Below are positions 1-7,957 of a DNA stretch of 41,689 bases, in pieces. This DNA is from Hyphomicrobiales bacterium. GTDB lineage: Bacteria > Pseudomonadota > Alphaproteobacteria > Rhizobiales > Methyloligellaceae. Made by a program: the position numbers and the translations under genes. Numbering within the stretch: position 1 is the first letter of the stretch; every line of letters starts with the position of its first letter. Under the pieces are notes generated by a model, which saw only the letters and a list, made by a program, of their open reading frames with translations, had not been told where the DNA came from and did not search any database. The stretch is from NCBI GenBank assembly GCA_003228955.1, contig QIGN01000056.1:1-41689 (forward strand). The letters are read 5' to 3'.

Positions 1-131
1 TCAATCAGTGTCTTGCGCGCGTGCGCGCCACCCCGCTCAAAGCCGGGTCGGACAGCCTCGTCAATCTGGAGTTATATCTGGCATGGCGGGCAAACGGGCT
101 TATGGTCGAGACCCCGGCAGTGCGCGAATAA
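1..131 (+). CDS. 3' end of an unidentified gene (5' truncated by window edge)
   Basis: An open frame enters from the left edge (codon phase starting at base 3) and stops with TAA at 129-131. The 42 visible residues end in ELYLAWRANGLMVETPAVRE. Codon use is GC-rich at third positions like the neighbours, and no stop interrupts the frame, so I take it as the C-terminus of a real protein. I do not recognise the family from this short piece. About 150 bases separate it from ccdA. The function is unknown. Confidence 0.5.
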   Translation, partial: NQCLARVRATPLKAGSDSLVNLELYLAWRANGLMVETPAVRE

Positions 132-219
132 GTGCAGGAAATAGCGTGGCGAACTGGCGCAAACGTGATCGCGCCGTTTATTGATTGGCAGGCCTGCCCG
201 GACCATTCTTCCTGAGTCA

Positions 220-237
220 AAACCCATTGATGGGTTT
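220..237. promoter_or_regulatory. Inverted repeat upstream of ccdA
   Basis: AAACCCATTGATGGGTTT is an 8-bp perfect inverted repeat around TG, lying 43 bases before the ccdA start codon. It could be an operator or a small hairpin. No T-run follows, so it is not a canonical terminator. Confidence 0.3.
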
Positions 238-279
238 CGACCCCAAGCTGACTGCAAGACAAGGTTTTTTACGAGTCCC

Positions 280-1014
280 ATGGAGATAACCTATATCGCG
301 GCATTGCTTGCCGGCATCATCAGCTTTCTTTCGCCCTGCGTGCTGCCGCTTGTGCCGCCATACTTGTGCTATCTGGGCGGGACAACATTCGAGCAGCTCA
401 GCGGCGAGGGGGATGTGCCCCAAGGGGTCAACACGCGCGTGGTGCTTGCTTCCCTGGCGTTCGTTATGGGATTCACGACCGTATTCGTGTCGCTCGGGGC
501 GACGGCAAGCTTTATTGGCCAGCTGGTGGCCGAGAACCTGGACATGCTCGCCAAGATCAGCGGCGTAGCCATCATATTCGCCGGCCTCCATTTTCTCGGC
601 TTTATCAAAATCCCGATACTCAACTTCGAGGTTCGCGCCGATTCGACCGGCGCCCCGTCCGGGTTTATCGGGGCCTACCTGATCGGTCTCGCTTTTGCCT
701 TTGGCTGGACCCCGTGCATCGGGCCGGTGCTGGCTACCATACTGGCCGTTGCGGCGGCCGAGGACAGCATTGTGCAGGGCATTAGCCTGCTCGGCGTTTA
801 TTCGCTTGGTCTCGGCATTCCCTTTGTCATGGCCGCCTTCGCTTTCCGTCCCTTCATGGGATTTCTGAAACGCTTCAGGCATCATTTGGGGACCGTTGAA
901 AAGGTGATGGGCGGATTGCTGGTCGCCACGGGCGTGATGTTCCTGACCGGAACCATGTCCTATATGGCGCTCTGGATACTCGAAACCTTCCCCTCGCTGG
1001 GACTGATCGGGTAG
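280..1014 (+). CDS. ccdA: Cytochrome c biogenesis protein CcdA (thiol-disulfide transmembrane electron carrier)
   Basis: This is a 244-residue polytopic inner-membrane protein of the CcdA/DsbD transmembrane family. It carries reducing equivalents from cytoplasmic thioredoxin to periplasmic thiol proteins, mainly for cytochrome c maturation. The two conserved Pro-Cys signatures are visible: FLSPCVLP with Cys20 in helix 1, and FGWTPCIGPV with Cys146. Five or six further hydrophobic helices follow, as expected for the family. I start it at ATG 280 (MEITYIAALLAG), which places Cys20 in the first helix. An upstream in-frame start at 181 would add a 33-residue polar extension that looks noncoding. 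It stands alone here, with no thioredoxin-like partner in view. The family call is secure; the exact acceptor is unknown. Confidence 0.93.
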   Translation: MEITYIAALLAGIISFLSPCVLPLVPPYLCYLGGTTFEQLSGEGDVPQGVNTRVVLASLAFVMGFTTVFVSLGATASFIGQLVAENLDMLAKISGVAIIFAGLHFLGFIKIPILNFEVRADSTGAPSGFIGAYLIGLAFAFGWTPCIGPVLATILAVAAAEDSIVQGISLLGVYSLGLGIPFVMAAFAFRPFMGFLKRFRHHLGTVEKVMGGLLVATGVMFLTGTMSYMALWILETFPSLGLIG

Positions 1015-1073
1015 GGATCCGGCGCCCTTTCGCCTTGCGGCCAACGGCCCGCGCGGCGGATAATGCGCGCGCC

Positions 1074-1883
1074 ATGATTCCGATAGCTCTCACCATTGCC
1101 GGTTCCGACTCATCGGGCGGCGCGGGGATTCAGGGAGACCTGAAGACCTTCTCCGCGCTGGGCGTTTACGGCGCCAGCGTAATTACCGCGCTGACCGCCC
1201 AGAATACGCGCGGCGTGAACGCCATACATGCCCTGCCCGGCGCTTTCATCGCCGCGCAACTGGACGCGGTGTTCGATGATCTCGATGTGCGGGCGGTGAA
1301 GATCGGCATGGTTGGCAGCGCGTCGGCAACTATTGCGGTGGCGGAAAAACTTGAGACTTTGCACGGTGTTCCCATTGTTCTGGACCCGGTCATGGTGGCC
1401 ACCAGCGGCGACCCGCTGCTTGACGCGGAGGCGGAGCAGGTGCTGCGCGAAAGCCTGATACCACTTTCCAATTTGATTACGCCAAATCTTGAAGAAGCCG
1501 CGCGCCTGCTTGGGGACAACGCGCGGGCGGGTGATGAGGCCGGAATGCGCGATCAGGCTGCAAGGTTGCTCAAGTTTGGGGCCAGTGCCGTACTTGTAAA
1601 GGGCGGGCATGGCGATGGGCCTGAGGCCGTTGATATTCTTGTGCAGGCAGATGGGGTGACGCGGCTGACATCGCCGCGCATTGAAACCCGCAACACCCAT
1701 GGCACCGGGTGCACCCTGTCCTCGGCGATCGCCGCGGGCCTCGCCCGGGGCCTGAAGCTGGAAGAGGCCTGTATTCTGGCCAAGGCCTATCTCGCTGGCG
1801 CCCTGGCGGCGGCGGGTGAATTGCAGGTCGGGCAGGGGGCAGGCCCGGTGCACCACTTTCATGAACTCTGGGACAAACGGTAG
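1074..1883 (+). CDS. thiD: Hydroxymethylpyrimidine/phosphomethylpyrimidine kinase ThiD
   Basis: A 269-residue cytoplasmic kinase of the ribokinase/PfkB-like ThiD family. It phosphorylates HMP and then HMP-P to give HMP-PP for thiamine synthesis. The N-terminus TIAGSDSSGGAGIQGDLK and the C-terminal anion-hole motif HGTGCTLSSA (residues 209-218, catalytic-site Cys213) are classic. Length matches the E. coli protein (266). I start it at ATG 1074 because MIPIALTIAGSDS is the usual family N-terminus; an upstream frame start at 1035 would only add arginine/alanine-rich residues. It lies 59 bases after ccdA on the same strand and may be co-transcribed, although the functions are unrelated. No other thiamine genes are near. 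Confidence 0.95.
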   Translation: MIPIALTIAGSDSSGGAGIQGDLKTFSALGVYGASVITALTAQNTRGVNAIHALPGAFIAAQLDAVFDDLDVRAVKIGMVGSASATIAVAEKLETLHGVPIVLDPVMVATSGDPLLDAEAEQVLRESLIPLSNLITPNLEEAARLLGDNARAGDEAGMRDQAARLLKFGASAVLVKGGHGDGPEAVDILVQADGVTRLTSPRIETRNTHGTGCTLSSAIAAGLARGLKLEEACILAKAYLAGALAAAGELQVGQGAGPVHHFHELWDKR

Positions 1884-1906
1884 AGCCCGCGCGGGAGCGG
1901 TTCACC

Positions 1907-2749
1907 TCAGGCAAAGACGACTTTCTGCCGCTGCCCTCCCAACCCGTCGAGGCCAAGCGTAACAACGTCGCCATCCTTCAGCCAGGGTTGCGGGTCCCGC
2001 CCCATGGCGACTCCCGGCGGCGTGCCGGTGGTGACGATATCGCCGGGATAAAGCGTCATGAACTCGCTGACATAGCTGACCAGTTTGCTGACCGGGAAGA
2101 TCATCGTGCCCGTATGGCCCGACTGCATACGCGTCCCGTTTACGTCGAGCCAGATCCCCAGCGCCTGCGGGTCGGGAATTTCATCGCGGGTAACGAGCCA
2201 GGGCCCGAGCGGACCCCATGTGTCCTGGCTCTTTCCTTTGAGCCAGTCGCCGGTGCTTTCGAACTGGTAAGCGCGTTCGGACACATCGTTGCAGACCGCG
2301 TACCCCGCCACATGGGCGAGAGCGCCGTTTTCGCCCACATGTTTTGTCTCCTCGCCGATGATGACGGCAAGCTCCGCCTCCCAATCGGCTTTGAGCGCGC
2401 CGGGCGGAAATATAATACTGTCATTGGGCCCCGACAGTGAGGAGACCGCCTTGGTGAAGAGGATGGGTTCATCGGGGATTGGCAGGCCCGCTTCCCTGGC
2501 ATGGTCGGTGAAGTTGAGGCCGATGCCGATGAACTTCTGAACTCCCGCCACGGGAGGCCCAAGGCGCGGATTTCCTTCGACCAGCGGCAGGGTTTCAGGG
2601 TCGAGAGCGGCCAGCTTCGCAAGCCCCTCATTGCTCAGCGCTTCGCCTTCGATATCGGCGATGATTCCGGACAGCGCCCTGATCTCGCCATCGCGCCCCA
2701 CCAGCCCTGGCAACTCGGCGCCCGCGGGCCCATAACGCAGGAGTTTCAT
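1907..2749 (-). CDS. Fumarylacetoacetate hydrolase (FAH) family protein
   Basis: A 280-residue protein of the FAH superfamily. The likely metal ligands Glu124 and Glu126 (in ADWEAELAVI) and Asp155 (in CNDVSERA) are present, as is GLNFTDHA with His83 and the C-terminal segment GDIVTTGTPPGV. The family covers hydratases, decarboxylases, isomerases and C-C hydrolases of aromatic or keto-acid breakdown such as 2-hydroxyhepta-2,4-diene-1,7-dioate isomerase; the sequence does not let me choose. The start at 2749 (MKLLRYGPAG) has AGGAAAC a few bases upstream. It converges on thiD with about 23 bases between stop codons. It sits alone on its strand, and its 5' end faces the exporter gene, so the shared 139-base gap should hold two divergent promoters. 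Confidence 0.9.
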   Translation of the reverse strand: MKLLRYGPAGAELPGLVGRDGEIRALSGIIADIEGEALSNEGLAKLAALDPETLPLVEGNPRLGPPVAGVQKFIGIGLNFTDHAREAGLPIPDEPILFTKAVSSLSGPNDSIIFPPGALKADWEAELAVIIGEETKHVGENGALAHVAGYAVCNDVSERAYQFESTGDWLKGKSQDTWGPLGPWLVTRDEIPDPQALGIWLDVNGTRMQSGHTGTMIFPVSKLVSYVSEFMTLYPGDIVTTGTPPGVAMGRDPQPWLKDGDVVTLGLDGLGGQRQKVVFA

Positions 2750-2888
2750 ACATGTTTCCTTTTGCCGTGTTTTTCTGCATGATGCGCGCCCGACCAACAC
2801 ATCGCAACCGCATGAATTTGATTCGCCCGGCAAAACTCTTCATCCCAAAGGCGCACACCGCCGTGCCGCGCAACCAGTTGAACCGCCC

Positions 2889-5189
2889 ATGAACTCACTT
2901 GGCTTCGGACTTGAACGAATGGGGCTTCCGGCCATTCGATGGCCTTTGAGGGCTCTGGTCCTGCTTGCCCTTTTCTCGGTGTTCAGCGCGGTTGGAGTGC
3001 TGTTTCTGAAGACCGACCATTCCCTGTCGGAGTTATTTTCCTCCGATACGGTCGAGTTCGACAACTACAAGAAGATGAGTGAGCGCTTCCCGACGAGTGA
3101 GTTCGACGTGCTTGTTGTCTTGGAGTCGGAAAATCTTATGCGGCCTGAAGTCCTGGAGGAAATCCGCTCGCTGCATCTGGAATTGCAGCTGGCGGAGGCG
3201 GTCCAGGGGATCATTTCGATTTTTTCAATGCGTGAGCCGCCCGACGCAAGCGGGTATCCGCAGCCTCTCCTGCCGACCAAGCTGCCAACAGGCAAGGAAT
3301 TCGAAGAGCTCGCCGAACGCGTTGTGAATCATCCGCTGATTGGCGGCAAACTGCTTTCGCGGCCCGACGGGAAAAGCCAGCTCACGCTCATTATCCTGTC
3401 GCTGAATCAGGACGTGATCCTGAAAAAAGGCCTGGCGGCGTCGATCCGGGAAATCGAACAAACCGCCAAAGCGGTGCTGGAACCCATTGGGCTGCGTGTG
3501 CAGCTTGCGGGCGCGCCGGTCATGCAACTGGAGATACGCCAGGCGATCGGGCGCGACCGGCTGATCTATAACGGCAGCGGATTTCTGGTCGGTATGCTGA
3601 TCTGTTTCGCCTTTTTCCGGCAGGTCAAACTGGTGTTTATCACCTCGCTCTGCCCTGCTGTCGCGGTGCTCTGGGCAATGGGGTTGCTGGGCTGGGCCGG
3701 TCTGCAACTGAACACATTCATCAATGTGATCCCGCCACTGGTGATGGTGATCGCTTTTACGGACGCCATGCATATGGTGTTTTCCATCCGCCGGCGTCTG
3801 GGCGAGGGGGTCGACCGCTTTGCCGCGGTGCGACATGCCATTCTCACAGTGGGCCCGGCCTGTGTCCTCACCTCCATAACCACCTCAATCGCTTTCATGT
3901 CGATGACGCTAACCGACTCCGGCATGATACGGACATTTGCCATCGCCGCTGCGCTGGCGACACTGTTGGCCTTCGTAACGGTCATTGTATTGCTGCCGAT
4001 CATGGTGGTTTTGATGTTCCGCGACGAGAAGGAATTTCTGCAGACCGAGACATCCCGCCACAAGGCGATCAACTGGCTGGAGAACATCTGCACCAGTTTT
4101 GCGCGATGGCTCAGGACCCGCTACCGCATGGTCGCCGCCGTCGGGCTATCGCTGTTCGTCATTTTTTCCATCCTGCATTCCCAGTTGGAGCCACGTTACC
4201 GCCTGAGTGACCAGGTGCCGGACAATAAGCAGTCGATCGCGACATCCGAGCGGTTGGATGCGAAGCTGACGGGCGCGCATCCCGTTCACATCATGCTGGA
4301 ATGGCCCGAGGGGAAAAAGGTTACCGACCCCGAAATCATTGAGGCGCTGGCCGCGACCCATGCCCTGATGGAGAAACAGTCGGGTGTCGGGAATGTGTGG
4401 TCGGTCGAGACTTTGCGCCGCTGGCTCATCAATGCGGGCGAAACGCAGCCCGGCGCGCTTGGCGATTACCTCAAACAATTGCCGGCCCATCTGGTGAATC
4501 GCTTTGTCGCCAGGGACGCGCCCTCCGCATTGGTGACGGGCCGCCTGCCCAACCTGGATGCCGAGGACACGGTGCCGGTTCTCAGGAAGCTGGACGCCAG
4601 CCTGTCGGATTTGCGCGCCAAATACCCCGAAATGACTTTCACAGTGACCGGTCTGTCTGCAGTCTCCGCGTTGCGAAGCTCGGAAATGATCCGGCAACTC
4701 AATTTTAGTCTCTTGACCGCCATGATCGTGGTCATCGTTGTGATTGGCATTGCATTTCGCTCATTCAAGATCCTGGTGCTGTCAATCCTGCCTAATCTTT
4801 TCCCCATTGTCGCTGCCGGCACATTGTTGAATCTCACAGATGGCGGGCTGGAATATGCCAGCGTTATTGCGCTCACGGTCGGTTTCGGGATCGCGGTTGA
4901 CGACTCAATTCATTTCCTGAGCCGATTGCGCATTGAAACGAACCGGACGCCGAAGCTCCAGGATGGGGTGGCCGAGACCATCACCCGGATCGGACCGGTG
5001 CTTATACTCACCACGCTGGTGCTGATTGCGGGTCTGGCCGCGACTGTTATTTCAGACCTGCCATCCATGCGTTTGTTCGGAAAACTGTTCATGGTCACCA
5101 TCGGGGCGGCGATCGTGGCTGATCTGCTGTTCCTGCCGGCGGTCATTCTTGCCGCGCGCAAATTTGGTCTGATCAAAACCATCGGTTGA
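2889..5189 (+). CDS. MMPL/RND family exporter
   Basis: A 766-residue inner-membrane transporter of the MMPL branch of the RND superfamily, made of two homologous halves. Each half has one N-terminal helix, a periplasmic loop and a cluster of five helices. The family's intramembrane motif appears as TDAMHM at about residues 291-296 in the first half and as DDSIHF at about 671-676 in the second, where the aspartates are expected to relay protons. The length is typical of bacterial members (750-900). Substrates of the family are lipids, sterols or hydrophobic compounds. Hopanoid export is a known alphaproteobacterial role, but nothing here proves it. No membrane-fusion or outer-membrane partner is adjacent. 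The aminotransferase starts only 17 bases downstream, so the two may share a transcript. Confidence 0.88.
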   Translation: MNSLGFGLERMGLPAIRWPLRALVLLALFSVFSAVGVLFLKTDHSLSELFSSDTVEFDNYKKMSERFPTSEFDVLVVLESENLMRPEVLEEIRSLHLELQLAEAVQGIISIFSMREPPDASGYPQPLLPTKLPTGKEFEELAERVVNHPLIGGKLLSRPDGKSQLTLIILSLNQDVILKKGLAASIREIEQTAKAVLEPIGLRVQLAGAPVMQLEIRQAIGRDRLIYNGSGFLVGMLICFAFFRQVKLVFITSLCPAVAVLWAMGLLGWAGLQLNTFINVIPPLVMVIAFTDAMHMVFSIRRRLGEGVDRFAAVRHAILTVGPACVLTSITTSIAFMSMTLTDSGMIRTFAIAAALATLLAFVTVIVLLPIMVVLMFRDEKEFLQTETSRHKAINWLENICTSFARWLRTRYRMVAAVGLSLFVIFSILHSQLEPRYRLSDQVPDNKQSIATSERLDAKLTGAHPVHIMLEWPEGKKVTDPEIIEALAATHALMEKQSGVGNVWSVETLRRWLINAGETQPGALGDYLKQLPAHLVNRFVARDAPSALVTGRLPNLDAEDTVPVLRKLDASLSDLRAKYPEMTFTVTGLSAVSALRSSEMIRQLNFSLLTAMIVVIVVIGIAFRSFKILVLSILPNLFPIVAAGTLLNLTDGGLEYASVIALTVGFGIAVDDSIHFLSRLRIETNRTPKLQDGVAETITRIGPVLILTTLVLIAGLAATVISDLPSMRLFGKLFMVTIGAAIVADLLFLPAVILAARKFGLIKTIG

Positions 5190-5206
5190 GCAGATCGAAA
5201 GGGAAG

Positions 5207-6397
5207 ATGATCGAGTTTGCCCAAAACCTCTCGCGGCTAGGCGACGAAAACGCATTTGCGGTCCTTGCCCGGGCCGCCGAACTGGTTGCCGAAGGGCGCG
5301 ATGTGATCAATCTGGGGATTGGCCAGCCGGATTTCCCCACGCCGCCGCATATTGTCGACGCCGCCGTCAAGGCGCTGCGTGATGGCCATCACGGCTATAC
5401 GCCCGCTGTCGGCATCCCCCCGTTGAGGGAAGCCGTCGCGGCGGACATCCACCGGCGGCTGGGCGTTGAGGTCAATCCGGATCGGATAGTCGTTATGCCT
5501 GGCGGCAAGCCAACGATGTTTTTCGCCATCCTGATGTTCGCGGAGCCAGGCGCGGAGATCATCTGTCCCGACCCCGGCTTTCCCATCTACCGCTCGGTGA
5601 TCGATTATTCCGAAGCGACCGCGGTTCCGCTTCCCATGAATGAAGACAACGATTTTGCGTTTCGCGCCGATGATCTGCTCGGGCGTATTACACCGGCAAC
5701 CCGGCTTATTATCCTCAACAGCCCCGCCAACCCGACCGGCGGAGTGACGCCAGGGGTGGAAATAGACAAACTCGTGAAGGGTCTTGAGAGGTGGCCCGGT
5801 GTCGCCATCCTGTCCGACGAGATTTACGGGCAGATGATCTATGACGGACAGGAACATAAAAGTCTGCTCACCTATGAGGCGTTGCGGGACAGGGTCATCC
5901 TGCTGGATGGCTGGAGCAAGACCTACGCCATGACGGGCTGGCGTCTGGGCTATGGCGTTTGGCCAGCGGGGCTGGTTGATCATGTCCGCCGGCTCGCGGT
6001 CAATTCCCATTCCTGCGTCAACGCGCCGGCGCAATTTGCCGGGATAGCCGCGCTTGAAGGCCCGCAGGATTGTGTGACGGAAATGGTTTCGGCTTTCGAT
6101 GAGCGCCGCGCATTTGTCGCCAGGCGGCTGAACGAAGTCGACGGCATTCGCTGTGTTGTGCCCGGAGGCGCGTTCTATGCGTTCCCGAACGTCACCGGAA
6201 CCGGCTGGGATGAGCGCACCCTCGCCTCCGCTTTGCTGGAGGAGGCCGGTGTCGCGACCATCGCCGGGACAGATTTTGGCGGTCACGGCGCGGGCTTTAT
6301 CCGTCTGTCCTGCGCCAACTCCCTGGACAATATCGCCGCTGCGATCGACCGCATGGAATCGTATCTTGGCAAGCATGAGCCCCGCCACACAGGCTGA
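5207..6397 (+). CDS. PLP-dependent class I aminotransferase
   Basis: A 396-residue cytoplasmic aminotransferase of fold type I. Visible hallmarks are INLGIGQPDFPTP near residue 34, NSPANPTGG (171-179), SDEIYG, and the PLP-binding lysine Lys238 in GWSKTYAMTGWRLGYG. The family transfers amino groups between amino acids and 2-oxo acids; aspartate/tyrosine/alanine aminotransferases are the close relatives, and I cannot fix the substrate. One unusual point is that the normally Ala/Ser position after the first nucleotide-facing Gly-Gly reads GGKPTMFF. I start it at ATG 5207. A TTG at 5186 overlapping the exporter stop is possible but lacks a ribosome binding site. The gene ends the plus-strand group; a long gene-free stretch with terminators follows. 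Confidence 0.9.
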   Translation: MIEFAQNLSRLGDENAFAVLARAAELVAEGRDVINLGIGQPDFPTPPHIVDAAVKALRDGHHGYTPAVGIPPLREAVAADIHRRLGVEVNPDRIVVMPGGKPTMFFAILMFAEPGAEIICPDPGFPIYRSVIDYSEATAVPLPMNEDNDFAFRADDLLGRITPATRLIILNSPANPTGGVTPGVEIDKLVKGLERWPGVAILSDEIYGQMIYDGQEHKSLLTYEALRDRVILLDGWSKTYAMTGWRLGYGVWPAGLVDHVRRLAVNSHSCVNAPAQFAGIAALEGPQDCVTEMVSAFDERRAFVARRLNEVDGIRCVVPGGAFYAFPNVTGTGWDERTLASALLEEAGVATIAGTDFGGHGAGFIRLSCANSLDNIAAAIDRMESYLGKHEPRHTG

Positions 6398-6574
6398 GGC
6401 CTCCATTCGGGGGGCAAATGCGTGACAAACCGTTGCATAACTGCAACAGGGGTTTGTAAATCGACATGTCCCCTGTCCGCCATTTCAGGACATTTCCAGC
6501 GTTTGTACTGACCGGTTCAAGTGTGTTTTTGTTTTGACCTAGAGTCATGCAAATATCTGAATACAAAAGAAAAA

Positions 6575-6863
6575 ATTGATTTTTCTGGGCCGGTTCCAGT
6601 CCTCGGTACGGGCTCGGAATTGCCTGATGCGGTCCCTCCGGCGGGGTGCGCCCTGGCCGGCGCGGGTCATCAGAAGTGTTGAAATCCGGCGTCACCTTTG
6701 GGATAAAGATGCAACGGTTTGAAGGGCGCACACGGCTTTCCGGCGCAGCGCCAGATCAGAGTTTCATTGGGGGGGCGAGCCCGAACCCCAGCTGTCAAAG
6801 GCAGGGTCCAGGCTCGTTTTATAAAGGAAATCGGTCCGGTATCTCCGGGCCGGTTTCTTTTTT
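6575..6863 (+). ncRNA. Candidate structured small RNA
   Basis: A TTGACC hexamer at 6536-6541 followed by an AT-rich block is promoter-like. Downstream are several stable stem-loops: CTGATG...CATCAG enclosing CCGGC...GCCGG, and CGAGCC...GGCTCG. The stretch ends in a rho-independent terminator with a T-run. There is no recognisable match to tmRNA, RNase P or SRP RNA motifs. The 5' end is a guess. Confidence 0.3.
6828..6863 (+). terminator. Rho-independent terminator
   Basis: A 12-bp stem with two G-T wobbles (arms 6828-6839 and 6845-6856, loop TATCT) is followed by CTTTTTT. It is oriented for plus-strand transcription. On the other strand the hairpin is followed only by an AT-rich stretch, so it would also weakly serve the converging SDR gene. 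Confidence 0.75.
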
Positions 6864-6929
6864 GTTTGACCGGCAGATAACACGGCTGCCTGGCGCAAGG
6901 CACGCAGGGTCCGCTGATTTCCGTTCTTG

Positions 6930-7709
6930 TTAAAATGAACCGTGGAAAGCGCCGCCGTCGATCAGCAGGTTCTGCCCCGTGATGTAACCGGCGTGGGCGC
7001 TGCACAGGAAGGCGCAGGCCTTGCCGAATTCATCGGGGTCGCCGAAACGCCCGCTCGGGATTTCGGCCATGCGCAATGCCGCGATCTCATCGATGGGGAT
7101 GCCCTGGCTGTCCGCCGCGCCCCTCAGGCCCGATCTCAGCCGGTCGGTATCAAAAGCGCCGGGCAGAATATTGTTGATCGTCACATTTTGGGCCGCAACC
7201 TGCCGCGCAACACCGGAGAGAAAAGCCGTCAGCCCGGCGCGCGCGCCCGATGACAGATCGAGGCCCGTGAGCGGGCGTTTTACCGACGCGGAAGTGATAT
7301 TGACGATGCGTCCGAACCGGCGTTCGACCATCGGGCCGATGACCGCCTGGATGAGTTCAATCGGCGTGACCATGTTCATGACAACGCCGTCGATCATCGC
7401 CTCGCGGTCAAGCTCGCTATAGTCCTTGCGCGGAGGTCCGCCATTGTTATTCACCAGAATGTCCGGTTCGGGCGCCGCTGAAAGCAGCGCCTTTTGTCCC
7501 TGAGGCGTCGAGACATCCGCAGTCACCGGGATGATCTCGGCACCGGTATCTCCGGCGATTTCCTCCGCTGTAGTCTTGAGCGTGGCTTCGCTACGCCCAT
7601 TGATAACAACCCTTACGCCCGCCTGCGCCAGCGCATGGGCGCAGGCCTTGCCAAGCCCCCGGCTCGAGGCGCACACAATGGCCGTGCGTCCTGCAAGTCC
7701 CAAATCCAT
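6930..7709 (-). CDS. SDR family oxidoreductase with atypical active site
   Basis: A 259-residue short-chain dehydrogenase/reductase with a Rossmann fold. It shows the nucleotide-binding segment CASSRGLGKA, ADVS, the NNNGGP variant of NNAG, the Ser region NITSASVK and the C-terminal ITGQNLLIDGG. The classical catalytic YxxxK is not present: aligning RAGL with KAGL puts Ser and Arg at the Tyr and Lys sites (LSSGARAGL). From memory of the family this is typical of a recognised atypical branch annotated as 3-oxoacyl-ACP reductase-like SDRs, so the reaction is uncertain. The start at 7709 (MDLGLAGRTAIV) fits the family; the frame stays open upstream by chance, but the extension is unlike SDRs. A strong terminator sits 86 bases upstream on the same strand. 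Confidence 0.88.
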   Translation of the reverse strand: MDLGLAGRTAIVCASSRGLGKACAHALAQAGVRVVINGRSEATLKTTAEEIAGDTGAEIIPVTADVSTPQGQKALLSAAPEPDILVNNNGGPPRKDYSELDREAMIDGVVMNMVTPIELIQAVIGPMVERRFGRIVNITSASVKRPLTGLDLSSGARAGLTAFLSGVARQVAAQNVTINNILPGAFDTDRLRSGLRGAADSQGIPIDEIAALRMAEIPSGRFGDPDEFGKACAFLCSAHAGYITGQNLLIDGGAFHGSF

Positions 7710-7794
7710 CTGCGGTTTCCCTCTGATTTTCCGGTTTTTTGCGCGGTTACACGCCAAGCCTACAGCCAGAGCGCCACGTGTCCACCGGCAATCC

Positions 7795-7823
7795 AAAAAA
7801 AAAGACCCGGCAAATCCGGGTCT
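7795..7823 (-). terminator. Strong rho-independent terminator upstream of the SDR gene
   Basis: The stem AGACCCGG (7803-7810)/CCGGGTCT (7816-7823) with loop CAAAT is perfect over 8 bp. On the minus strand it is followed by nine Ts (7795-7803). It lies before the SDR start codon, so it must end a short upstream transcript or act as an attenuator. Confidence 0.85.
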
Positions 7824-7925
7824 TCTAGAAACATCAAGCACCTGTGTGGGGGGGGGAGGCACTTGGTAGAACTCTTTGGTCCTCCTTGATTTGGGGTTGC
7901 GAACTGTGTTTTCAAGTGGGGCGAA
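7795..7925 (-). ncRNA. Candidate small RNA or transcribed leader ending at the terminator
   Basis: The roughly 130 bases between the dehydratase start and the terminator contain no gene on the minus strand that needs a terminator. They hold AAGGAGG and, further on, CCTCC followed by a long C-run. The two can pair, and ATCAAG/CTTGAT can close the same structure. A TTGAAA hexamer at about 7906-7911 could be a -35 box, but no good -10 box is visible. It could be an sRNA exposing an anti-Shine-Dalgarno C-tract, or an attenuator for the SDR gene. The 5' end is estimated. Confidence 0.35.
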
Positions 7926-7957
7926 CATTTTTTTCTGAATAATTGCGCAGGTGGCCA

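Larger units (their letters stand above)
6398..6929. other. Gene-free stretch with structured DNA between convergent genes
   Basis: These 532 bases lie between the ends of the aminotransferase (plus) and SDR (minus) genes. I see no convincing protein frame. They hold an AT-rich promoter-like block around 6535-6585, a GC-rich hairpin region closed by CTGATG (6624-6629) and CATCAG (6668-6673), a stem CGAGCC (6776-6781)/GGCTCG (6811-6816), and a strong terminator at 6828-6863. This arrangement fits a non-coding RNA better than a simple spacer. Confidence 0.6.

Noticed and set aside
5237-6406. 389-codon open frame on the minus strand opposite the aminotransferase
   Set aside because: It mirrors the GC-rich third positions of the real gene, has no recognisable domain and lies wholly inside a clear PLP enzyme gene.
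7851-7932. Leader peptide with four prolines (ribosome stalling) before the SDR gene
   Set aside because: The ATG at about 7932 has no ribosome binding site and the frame has no stop before the SDR start, so regulation by stalling is speculation.
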